Source of the DNA: JAIPAN01 sp040403555
GTDB lineage: Bacteria; Bacteroidota; Bacteroidia; Sphingobacteriales; Sphingobacteriaceae
Reading direction: 5' to 3'
NCBI GenBank assembly: GCA_040403555.1
Contig: JBBAKN010000003.1
Location: 186,001 to 250,000 of the forward strand
Length of the DNA stretch: 64,000 nt
Part shown: one piece after another, positions 1 through 7,163 of the stretch
Position numbering within the stretch: the stretch's first letter is position 1
How the letters are laid out: the number at the start of each line of letters is the position of its first letter
The notes under the pieces: generated by a model
Databases searched by the model: none
Told to the model about the DNA's origin: nothing
What the model saw: the letters and a program-made list of their open reading frames with translations, nothing else
Made by a program: the position numbers and the translations under genes

Positions 1-1
1 A

Positions 2-1135
2 TTATTAGCCCAAGCCTTATTTGGCAAACCCGATATTTTATTGCTCGATGAGCCAACCAACGATTTGGACATTCATACCATTGCTTGGTTAGAAGATTTT
101 TTAGCTGGTTACGAAGCCATCGTATTGGTGGTATCGCACGATAGACACTTTTTAGACACCGTTTGTACCCACGTGGCCGATATCGATTTTGGTAAACTTA
201 ATATCTACACTGGTAACTATAGCTTCTGGTACGAATCGAGTCAATTGGCCACCCGTCAGCGTTCAGACCAGAACAAGAAGTTGGAAGATAAGGTGAAAGA
301 ATTACAAGAATTTATTCGCCGTTTTAGCGCCAACGCTTCTAAATCTAAACAAGCAACTAGTCGTAAAAAAGCATTAGATAAAATTAATATCGAAGAAATT
401 CAGCCTTCGAATCGTAAATACCCGGCTATTTTATTCAATAACCACCAAGGCCGTGAAGCCGGCGACCAAATTCTTCAGGTAGAAAAATTAAGCAAAAGCC
501 TCAATGGCGAACTGCTATTTTCGGACGTGAGTTTTATGGTAAATAAAGGCGATAAAATTGCGGTGCTTTCTGAAAACAGCTTAGCCACTAACGCATTCTA
601 CCAAATTTTAACCGGCCGCGACACCGATTTTAGTGGTAATTTTAAATGGGGAGTAACCATTAACGTGGGCGAAATTCCGAACGATAATTCGGACTATTTT
701 GCAGGAAAAGACGAAAACTTGATTGATTGGTTGCGTGAATACTCAGAAGGAGAAAAAGACGAGCAGTTTATCCGCAGCTTTTTAGGCCGAATGTTATTCT
801 CTGGCGAAGAAGTATTGAAAAAATGTTCGGTACTATCTGGAGGAGAAAAAATGCGTTGTATGTTTTCTCGTATGATGTTGCAACAAGCCAATCTGTTGAT
901 GTTTGATGAACCAACCAACCACTTAGATTTGGAATCTATTACCGCATTAAACAACGGCATGGACGATTTCAAAGGCACCATTTTGTTCACTTCACGAGAT
1001 CATGAATTAACACAAACCGTGGCCAACCGCATTATTGAAATCACACCAAAAGGCATTATTGACAAACTTATGCCTTACGATGAATACATTGCCAGCGATG
1101 CTATTAAGGAACAGCGAAAAGCGATGTATAAGTAA
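2..1135 (+). CDS. ABC-F family ATPase, YbiT/YkpA type (5' partial)
   Basis: The frame is open from base 2, so the gene begins outside the window. The visible 377 residues contain the end of the first ATP-binding domain (Walker B LLLLDEPTNDLD, then SHDRHF), a basic linker (SANASKSKQATSRKK), and a second ATP-binding domain with signature LSGGEK and Walker B LLMFDEPTNHLD. The linker and order fit YbiT/YkpA-type ABC-F proteins, which are cytosolic and act on ribosomes rather than as transporters. The second Walker A is degenerate: SENSLATNAF replaces the usual GxxGxGK(S/T), and the H-loop region reads SRDHE. Function at the ribosome is inferred from the family. A strong terminator follows. Confidence 0.9.
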   Translation, partial: LLAQALFGKPDILLLDEPTNDLDIHTIAWLEDFLAGYEAIVLVVSHDRHFLDTVCTHVADIDFGKLNIYTGNYSFWYESSQLATRQRSDQNKKLEDKVKELQEFIRRFSANASKSKQATSRKKALDKINIEEIQPSNRKYPAILFNNHQGREAGDQILQVEKLSKSLNGELLFSDVSFMVNKGDKIAVLSENSLATNAFYQILTGRDTDFSGNFKWGVTINVGEIPNDNSDYFAGKDENLIDWLREYSEGEKDEQFIRSFLGRMLFSGEEVLKKCSVLSGGEKMRCMFSRMMLQQANLLMFDEPTNHLDLESITALNNGMDDFKGTILFTSRDHELTQTVANRIIEITPKGIIDKLMPYDEYIASDAIKEQRKAMYK

Positions 1136-1136
1136 C

Positions 1137-1174
1137 AAAAAAGCCCTCCCAAAATTTCGGGAGGGCTTTTTTGT
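1137..1174 (+). terminator. Bidirectional intrinsic terminator
   Basis: A perfect nine-base stem, AGCCCTCCC pairing with GGGAGGGCT, surrounds an eight-base loop. It is flanked by A-runs on the left and T-runs on the right, so it can end both the ABC-F gene and the convergent SlyD-like gene. Confidence 0.9.
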
Positions 1175-1192
1175 TAAACGTAGACTGCCTGC

Positions 1193-1690
1193 TTAGTGAC
1201 CTGCTTGGCCATCAATACCATGCGCATGTCCGTGAGCTAATTCATCAGCAGTAGCTTCTCTTACGGAAATTATAACACCTGTAAAATGTAAGTCTTTACC
1301 CGCCATCGGATGATTTAAATCAACCGTAACCACAGTTTCGCTGATAGCGGTAACTACAGCTCTAAATTGGTGACCTTGGTTGTCTTGCAAAGGTAGAATA
1401 GCCCCTACTGTTGGTTTTTCCATATCGCCAAACATATCTAATGGCAATTCTGTAATAGCCGAAGGATCTTTTTCTCCATAGCCATCGGCAGCAGAAAGTT
1501 CGAAACCATAAGTGGCTCCGGCTGCTAATCCGTTTAAATATTCTTCAAATTTTGGAAGCATCATGCCCACACCGTATAAAAATACCAATGGGTTTTCTTC
1601 TGTAGCTTTTTCTACAAATACTTTTTCGCCGTTTTCGGTGGTGTGCAATTCGTAGGTAAGGGCAACTACGCTGTTTGGGTTAATCGTCAT
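1193..1690 (-). CDS. slyD: SlyD-like FKBP-type peptidyl-prolyl cis-trans isomerase
   Basis: This 165-residue cytosolic protein has the SlyD layout: an N-terminal FKBP half starting with VALTYELHTTENGEKV, the flap-inserted chaperone domain around residues 75-130 after DGYGEKDP, the return strand NHPMAGKDLHFTGVI, and a short His-rich tail (AHGHAHGIDGQAGH). Such proteins catalyse prolyl isomerisation and act as holdases; the His tail can bind nickel. The ATG is the natural start. It lies 35 bases downstream of the YyaL-like gene, separated by a weak hairpin, and converges on the ABC-F gene. The family is clear; clients are unknown. Confidence 0.92.
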   Translation of the reverse strand: MTINPNSVVALTYELHTTENGEKVFVEKATEENPLVFLYGVGMMLPKFEEYLNGLAAGATYGFELSAADGYGEKDPSAITELPLDMFGDMEKPTVGAILPLQDNQGHQFRAVVTAISETVVTVDLNHPMAGKDLHFTGVIISVREATADELAHGHAHGIDGQAGH

Positions 1691-1699
1691 TTTTTAAAA

Positions 1700-1720
1700 A
1701 TTGGGAGACAAAGCTGTCTC
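1700..1720 (-). terminator. Weak hairpin between yyaL-like gene and slyD
   Basis: GAGACA (1705-1710) and TGTCTC (1715-1720) form a perfect six-base stem with a four-base loop. On the minus strand it follows the YyaL stop and is trailed by a broken T-run. It may attenuate read-through into slyD rather than fully terminate. Confidence 0.4.
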
Positions 1721-1725
1721 GGTGG

Positions 1726-3729
1726 TTAATGAATGTGTGTTATGGCTTCGGCAACCGCCGTTACCGGAAGTTGACAGGTGTTGTTGTGGCAAACAAAAAT
1801 TCTGGTTTGCATGCCCCACTTATCCTGCAGCAAAGGTAAACTTCCTTTGCTTCCACCCAATAAAATTTTATTAGGAATGTGAAATTTGTCAATTTCTTGA
1901 CGCTTTTGCAAACTATCTGGTCCGGTAATGGCTAGCTCATACACGCCAAAAACTTCGTTTAAGAGCAAATTAGCCCAATTAGAATAGGCCGAACCGTAGT
2001 TTTTAATTTGTAGATGTACATTGCGTAACATTTGTGCCGAGAGCTCTACATACACCTTGTTTTGATAGAGCTTGCCAAGTTTTGCCAAATTATGGGCCAT
2101 CACAGAATTCGCACTTGAAATTACGTTGTCCATAATTTCGTGTTTGCGGGCAATTAAGGTTTCACCTGTATCTGAAGTGTAGAAAAACATGCCACTAGCT
2201 TCATCGTAAAAATGAGTTATAACGTGGTCGGTTAAGTCTTTAGCTTGATTCAACCACTGCTCATCAAAAGTAGTTTCATACAAGGCAATCAGTGCTTCTA
2301 TTAGCAAAGCATAATCGTCTAAAAAGGCGGTAATGGTTCCTTTTCCTGCTTTAAAGTTTCGATATAAAGAACCATCGGTAGCCTGCATATTCTTTAGCAA
2401 AAAATGCACATTTTTAAGGGCCATTTGTAAAAATCGCTCTTCATCAAATACCCGATAGGCATCGGTTAAAGCTTTTAAGGTTAAGCCATTCCAGGCGGTT
2501 AAAATTTTATCATCTAATCCCGGACGTATACGTTTTTCGCGGTACTGAAACACTTTTTTCTTGGCTGTTTCTAAGCGTGAATGAAGTTCTTCCACAGCTA
2601 GATTAAATGCCTTGGCTAGGTTAGTATCCGATTCTTTTCTGCACAGAATATTCGTATGTTCTTCAGCCCAATTGCCTTCTTCTGTCAGGTTATAATAGGC
2701 GCAAAACAAGGCCGATTCATCGCCCAATAGCATATCAATTTCTGCTTTGGTAAAGGTGTAAAACTTTCCTTCTACGCCTTCACTATCGGCATCTAAAGCC
2801 GAGTAAAACCCGCCCGAAGAATCACTCATTTCTCTACCTAACCAATCAATAGTTTCAAATACCACATTGCGGTAGAGCGGCAGGGGTTCTTGCTGATAGG
2901 CTTCGGCATATAAACTCACCAATTGGGCATTGTCGTACAGCATTTTCTCGAAGTGCGGCACATGCCATTGAGCATCTACCGAATAGCGGGAAAAGCCTCC
3001 CCCTAATTGATCGTAAATGCCACCAAAAGCCATTTTTTGCAAGGTGAAGTGTGCTATGGCATCGGCTTGTTCGTTGCCCATTAGCTTCGCATACCGAAGC
3101 ATAAAAACCCAATTGCTGGGTAGCGGAAATTTAGGTGCTCGAGCATAACCTCCTTCGGTCCAATCGAACTGACTGGCCCAAGGTTCATAAATTTCATTGA
3201 GATCTTCTTGGCTGTAAGTTTTCTGCTCCGATAAAAAAACTATTTTTTCGCTTTCGCGGATGCCTTCGGTCAATTTATAGGCATAAGCTTCGGCTTCGCT
3301 AGGCTTTTCAGCCCAAAAGGAAGCCAAATTAAGCAAGAGCTTTTTCCATTCTTCTTTTTTGAAATAGGTACCACCATAAATGGGTCGTTGATCGGGCAAG
3401 CAAATACAATTTAATGGCCAGCCGCCGGAGCCGGTCATGAGTTGCACAGCCAACATATAAATTTGATCTATATCTGGGCGCTCCTCTCGGTCAATTTTAA
3501 TGCACACAAAATGTTCGTTCATGATGCTGGCTACAGCCTCATCTTCAAAACTTTCGTGCTCCATTACGTGGCACCAATGGCAGGCCGAATAGCCTATGCT
3601 CACTAAAATGAGTTTATTTTCTGCCTTCGCTTTGGCCAAAGCCTCGGCCCCCCAAGGGTACCAATCAACCGGATTGTGAGCGTGCTGCAGTAAATACGGC
3701 GATGTTTCGTGAATAAGCGAATTGGGCAT
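1726..3729 (-). CDS. YyaL/SSP411-like thioredoxin-domain protein (DUF255)
   Basis: The 667-residue product begins with the highly conserved DUF255 block: HNPVDWYPWG near residue 18, then a thioredoxin-fold segment with CHWC in GYSACHWCHVMEHE (about residues 46-60) and REERPD. The remainder is an alpha/alpha six-barrel resembling N-acylglucosamine epimerase folds, with ARAPKFP and FEKMLYDNAQL. The family (bacterial YyaL, mammalian spermatogenesis protein SSP411) has no settled biochemical role; a thiol-redox or sugar-related function is only suggested by fold. There is no signal peptide. It starts two bases after the M20 dipeptidase stop, so the two are probably one transcript. Confidence 0.92.
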   Translation of the reverse strand: MPNSLIHETSPYLLQHAHNPVDWYPWGAEALAKAKAENKLILVSIGYSACHWCHVMEHESFEDEAVASIMNEHFVCIKIDREERPDIDQIYMLAVQLMTGSGGWPLNCICLPDQRPIYGGTYFKKEEWKKLLLNLASFWAEKPSEAEAYAYKLTEGIRESEKIVFLSEQKTYSQEDLNEIYEPWASQFDWTEGGYARAPKFPLPSNWVFMLRYAKLMGNEQADAIAHFTLQKMAFGGIYDQLGGGFSRYSVDAQWHVPHFEKMLYDNAQLVSLYAEAYQQEPLPLYRNVVFETIDWLGREMSDSSGGFYSALDADSEGVEGKFYTFTKAEIDMLLGDESALFCAYYNLTEEGNWAEEHTNILCRKESDTNLAKAFNLAVEELHSRLETAKKKVFQYREKRIRPGLDDKILTAWNGLTLKALTDAYRVFDEERFLQMALKNVHFLLKNMQATDGSLYRNFKAGKGTITAFLDDYALLIEALIALYETTFDEQWLNQAKDLTDHVITHFYDEASGMFFYTSDTGETLIARKHEIMDNVISSANSVMAHNLAKLGKLYQNKVYVELSAQMLRNVHLQIKNYGSAYSNWANLLLNEVFGVYELAITGPDSLQKRQEIDKFHIPNKILLGGSKGSLPLLQDKWGMQTRIFVCHNNTCQLPVTAVAEAITHIH

Positions 3730-3731
3730 AC

Positions 3732-5102
3732 TTATTTACTCAGTTCAGCAAAATATTTATGGAATAAAGGAATAGTTTCAATGCCTTTGTAATAATTCGC
3801 CAAATCGTATTTTTCGTTTGGCGAATGCAGGTTATCGCTATCTAAACCAAAACCCATAAGTACGGTTTTAATGCCCAATTCTTTTTCAAATAAAGCCACA
3901 ATGGGAATACTGCCTCCACCACGGGTAGGAATTGGTTCCTTACCAAAGGATTCGCTAATGGCTTTTTGTGCCGCACGGTACGCCACGCTATCCGTAGGGG
4001 TTACCACCGGTTCGCCACCGTGGTGAGCACTTACTTTAACCTTCACATAAGCCGGTGCAATTTTTTGGAAATGTTCGGTAAATAATTGTGTTATTTTATC
4101 AGATTGTTGGTTTGGCACCAAACGCATCGAAATTTTTGCCGACGCTTTAGATGGCAAAACGGTTTTGGCACCTTCGCCGGTATAACCACCCCAAATACCA
4201 TTTACTTCAAGGGTTGGCCGAGTGCCGGTACGTTCTAAAGTAGTATAGCCTTTTTCGCCCCACACGTCGTTTACACCAAGGTCTTTTTTATACGTTGCTA
4301 AATCAAATGGAGCCATATTTAAGGCTGTTCTATCGGCTTCACTTAAGGGCAAAACATCGTCGTAAAAGCCGGGGATAGTGATGTGATTATGCTCATCGTG
4401 TAAAAAGGCAATGAGTTGGCACAAAATAGTGGCCGGGTTGGCTACAGCTCCCCCATACACCCCCGAATGCAAATCGCGATTAGGCCCTACTACTTCTACT
4501 TCTAAATAAGATAAACCTCTCAAGCCGGTTTCTAGTGATGGGTTTTCCATACTCAACATGGAGGTATCGGAAATGAGTACCACATCCGATTTCAACTTCT
4601 GTTTATTGGCTTTTACAAACAGGCCCAAGTTGTTAGAACCAACCTCTTCTTCGCCCTCTATCATGAACTTAATGTTGCAAGGAAGTGTATCTGTTTGCAT
4701 CATCAATTCAAATGCTTTTACGTGCATGTAAAATTGTCCTTTATCGTCACAAGCACCACGTGCATAAATTTTCTCATCACGAATGGTGGGTTCAAATGGT
4801 GGTGTATGCCACAATTCCAAGGGATCGGCAGGTTGTACATCGTAATGGCCATAAACCAATACGGTAGGTTTAGTTGGATCTATTATTTTTTCTCCATAAA
4901 CAATCGGGTAACCCGCTGTGGGGCAAACTTCTACCTTATCGGCACCGGCATCTGTAAGCTTTTGGGCTACAAAATCGGCGGTTTTTAATACGTCTGTTTT
5001 ATACGCCGGATCTGCACTAACCGAAGGAAAGCGCAATAATTCGAATAATTCGTCTAAAAAACGTTGTTTATTCTGGGCAACATAGTTTTTTATAGTTTGC
5101 AT
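3732..5102 (-). CDS. M20 family dipeptidase
   Basis: This 456-residue cytosolic metallopeptidase matches the CNDP2/PepV-like dipeptidases. Visible zinc ligands and catalytic residues are in GHYDVQPA, GACDDKGQ, EGEEEVGS and the C-terminal LHSPNEK, with the lid domain between. It should hydrolyse dipeptides in peptide recycling. I chose the ATG at 5102. The longer reading begins with TTG at 5123, which is part of a TATATTTG promoter box and so cannot lie on the mRNA made from that promoter. It is the first gene of a two-gene unit with the YyaL-like gene. Confidence 0.93.
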   Translation of the reverse strand: MQTIKNYVAQNKQRFLDELFELLRFPSVSADPAYKTDVLKTADFVAQKLTDAGADKVEVCPTAGYPIVYGEKIIDPTKPTVLVYGHYDVQPADPLELWHTPPFEPTIRDEKIYARGACDDKGQFYMHVKAFELMMQTDTLPCNIKFMIEGEEEVGSNNLGLFVKANKQKLKSDVVLISDTSMLSMENPSLETGLRGLSYLEVEVVGPNRDLHSGVYGGAVANPATILCQLIAFLHDEHNHITIPGFYDDVLPLSEADRTALNMAPFDLATYKKDLGVNDVWGEKGYTTLERTGTRPTLEVNGIWGGYTGEGAKTVLPSKASAKISMRLVPNQQSDKITQLFTEHFQKIAPAYVKVKVSAHHGGEPVVTPTDSVAYRAAQKAISESFGKEPIPTRGGGSIPIVALFEKELGIKTVLMGFGLDSDNLHSPNEKYDLANYYKGIETIPLFHKYFAELSK

Positions 5103-5120
5103 AACCTGATTTGTTTGGTA

Positions 5121-5128
5121 CAAATATA
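5121..5128 (-). promoter_or_regulatory. -7 box of the M20 dipeptidase promoter
   Basis: TATATTTG on the minus strand is an exact match to the Bacteroidota -7 consensus TAnnTTTG and lies 18 bases before the chosen ATG. No clear TTG -33 element is seen. The box decides the start codon of the downstream gene. Confidence 0.6.
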
Positions 5129-5176
5129 TTAAATACCACCGAAGGATTTAGCTGGCTAAACGGGCTTTTACAAATA

Positions 5177-5206
5177 AAAAACGAGGGTAAAAATTACCCT
5201 CGTTTT
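5177..5206 (-). terminator. Intrinsic terminator of the small lipoprotein gene
   Basis: Complementary arms AACGAGGGTA and TACCCTCGTT flank a short A/T loop. On the minus strand the hairpin is followed by a T-run. It separates the lipoprotein gene from the dipeptidase gene. Confidence 0.85.
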
Positions 5207-5231
5207 CGCATTAATAAAATTGGTAGATGAA

Positions 5232-5378
5232 TTAGTCACCCATACCCACGTCCCGTTTATCTCCACCATTGGTTAAGGTAGAGTTGTTAGACTTGGTAGG
5301 TTGCACACTGTTGTCTTTTTTGCAGGATACCATTCCAATGAATCCAAGCACTAGTAGAGAAAGTAAGATTTTTTTCAT
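5232..5378 (-). CDS. Small lipoprotein, 48 residues, unknown function
   Basis: A short gene starting ATG AAA AAA and ending TAA encodes 48 residues. The N-terminus MKKILLSLLVLGFIGMVSC is a typical lipoprotein signal with the lipobox cysteine at position 19; KK follows and the rest is polar (Asn, Ser, Thr, Gly, Asp). The mature peptide would be only about 30 residues, anchored by lipid in the outer membrane or periplasmic leaflet. It has its own terminator at 5177-5206 and a TATATTTG box at 5427-5434, so it looks like a real monocistronic gene. I do not recognise a family. Confidence 0.75.
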   Translation of the reverse strand: MKKILLSLLVLGFIGMVSCKKDNSVQPTKSNNSTLTNGGDKRDVGMGD

Positions 5379-5426
5379 GAGAATTTAAGTTTTAAGTAAA
5401 TTTTTAATTAATAAATATATTATTAT

Positions 5427-5434
5427 CAAATATA
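5427..5434 (-). promoter_or_regulatory. -7 box of the small lipoprotein gene
   Basis: TATATTTG on the minus strand matches TAnnTTTG exactly. It would give a leader of roughly 45 bases before the lipoprotein ATG. The surrounding sequence is very AT-rich, so a chance match is possible. Confidence 0.45.
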
Positions 5435-5442
5435 TAAATTAA

Positions 5443-5458
5443 TAACTAATATTAGTTA
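5443..5458. promoter_or_regulatory. 16-base perfect palindrome, candidate operator
   Basis: TAACTAATATTAGTTA is a perfect palindrome just upstream of the lipoprotein -7 box, in the divergent region shared with the TPR sensor gene. A related but imperfect element (TAGTTATAATTAGTT) follows at about 5473-5487. A dimeric regulator site is plausible; no regulator is identified. Confidence 0.4.
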
Positions 5459-5614
5459 ATTTTATTACCTAATAGTTATAATTAGTTGATTTACAACTCA
5501 ATAATTTTTTGTTTGTAGAACTAAATTATTTTAAAATGAAATAATGTGAATAATATTTCTTATAATTGTTGTAAATAGATAATTAGTTTATTCATAGCAT
5601 AATTATTTGCCACA

Positions 5615-7084
5615 ATGATTCAAAAAATTAAATCCGCAGTACAGATAGCAGCTATCTTTTGCGCCCTATTGGGTATTGAACTACCCCATGCCCATGCCAT
5701 TCAACTATCCACCAATCCTGCAGATAGCAGCTTGGTAGATACGCTTAACAAACGTGCATTTAATAGCAGGCTGAAGAATTCGAAACTGAGTCTTGTCGAG
5801 GCAAAACAAGCATTATCCTTGGCAAAACAACTGCATTATACCAAAGGGGAGGCCGAAGCTTATCGCATGATGGGTTTAGCAGCCTATTATTTATTTGAAA
5901 CAGAAAAAAGCATAGGCTATTATTTAAAAGCACTTCAACTTTTTGGAGCTTGCAAAAACAAAGCAGGGCAAGCAAAGGTATTAAACAATATAGGTGGACT
6001 GTATTCTCAAACAGACTATAAGAAAGCAATGGAATATTACAATAAAGCACTCAGGCTTGCTACTCCGCTGAAGGATACAGGACTACTGGCCAATTTATAC
6101 TTAAATATTGGCACGATACATCTCCGAACAAAACGCCATTCACAAGCTTTAGATGATTACATCAAAGCAGAAAAAATGTTTTCGGCAGTGGGTGATAAAA
6201 CCGGCATAGTACATAGTTTGCAAAATTGTGGTAAGATTTTTTTAGACCGCAGCATGTTTGATCAAGCAGAAAATTTTTTAGTAAAAGCATATAAATTAGG
6301 AAAAGAAGAGGGTCTTAGCGAATCTATAGCTAGCATAAACCTAAGTTTAGCAAGCATTTATATTGCTAAGAAAAATTACAATACTGCCGAAAAATATCTT
6401 ATGGAGGGCATGCGCCTAGCCAATGAAACCAACGATGAGAAGATGGTCAATGATTTTAATCATACCTATTATGAACTGGAGGCCAAACGCAAAAATTACG
6501 GCAATGCACTTCACTTTTTGCAACTCGTATACAAACAAGACAGTGTGAATTTTCGAAAAAATGAAACTGCAAAAATCGATTTAATTGTAGATCAATCGCA
6601 CAAAAATGAACTGATACGGAAAAATGAATTGTATAGAGTGAGGCAAGAAAAGAAAAACATCATTCTAGTTTTTTCACTTATAATTACTGGCTTACTGTTT
6701 ATTTTCATTATTTTGTTGGTTAGAAGTGTACGCCAAAAAAATAGAGATAATGAAGAACTTCTCTATTTGAACGAGGAAATTCATTCGCAAAAAAATCAGC
6801 TACTGGTAATTAATAAACACTTGAAAGGTTTGGTGAACGAAAAATCTAAAATCAATAAAATAAATGCCATAAAAATTAACGAACTAAGCACGCACCTACC
6901 TCACGATGTACGTGGACCCTTAAGTACCTTAAAGGCTATTATTGAGCTTGATGATGAAAAAATGATTTCGCACAAAGAATTGGTACGGAATTTAAAAATT
7001 TGTGTTGAAGTATTAGAAATAAAAATTAAAAGAATTAACGATTTATTGGCTAACCCCAAGGCCAAATCATTTTATGATGATTGA
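5615..7084 (+). CDS. TPR sensor with DHp helices but no kinase ATPase domain
   Basis: The 489-residue protein has an N-terminal signal peptide, five or six tetratricopeptide repeats (about residues 60-300), one transmembrane helix (about 348-371) and a cytoplasmic coiled coil. It ends in a DHp-like helix pair with an H-box, LPHDVRGPLSTL, whose histidine is residue 430. The chain stops about 60 residues after that histidine, so the HATPase_c domain is absent. Periplasmic TPR input and membrane signalling are inferred. It could accept or pass phosphate or act as a dimerisation partner, but cannot autophosphorylate alone. It is divergent from the lipoprotein gene; pcrA follows after 79 bases. 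Confidence 0.85.
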   Translation: MIQKIKSAVQIAAIFCALLGIELPHAHAIQLSTNPADSSLVDTLNKRAFNSRLKNSKLSLVEAKQALSLAKQLHYTKGEAEAYRMMGLAAYYLFETEKSIGYYLKALQLFGACKNKAGQAKVLNNIGGLYSQTDYKKAMEYYNKALRLATPLKDTGLLANLYLNIGTIHLRTKRHSQALDDYIKAEKMFSAVGDKTGIVHSLQNCGKIFLDRSMFDQAENFLVKAYKLGKEEGLSESIASINLSLASIYIAKKNYNTAEKYLMEGMRLANETNDEKMVNDFNHTYYELEAKRKNYGNALHFLQLVYKQDSVNFRKNETAKIDLIVDQSHKNELIRKNELYRVRQEKKNIILVFSLIITGLLFIFIILLVRSVRQKNRDNEELLYLNEEIHSQKNQLLVINKHLKGLVNEKSKINKINAIKINELSTHLPHDVRGPLSTLKAIIELDDEKMISHKELVRNLKICVEVLEIKIKRINDLLANPKAKSFYDD

Positions 7085-7163
7085 GTAGTTGTAAACTTTT
7101 GCACATTCCTATCAAGTATGAGGCTCGTTTCCTAATTTAGCGCTTTCATAAACCTGAACAATT

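Noticed and set aside
2855..3112. Minus-strand 85-residue frame inside the YyaL-like gene
   Set aside because: It is in another frame of a well-conserved gene and has no domain or signal.
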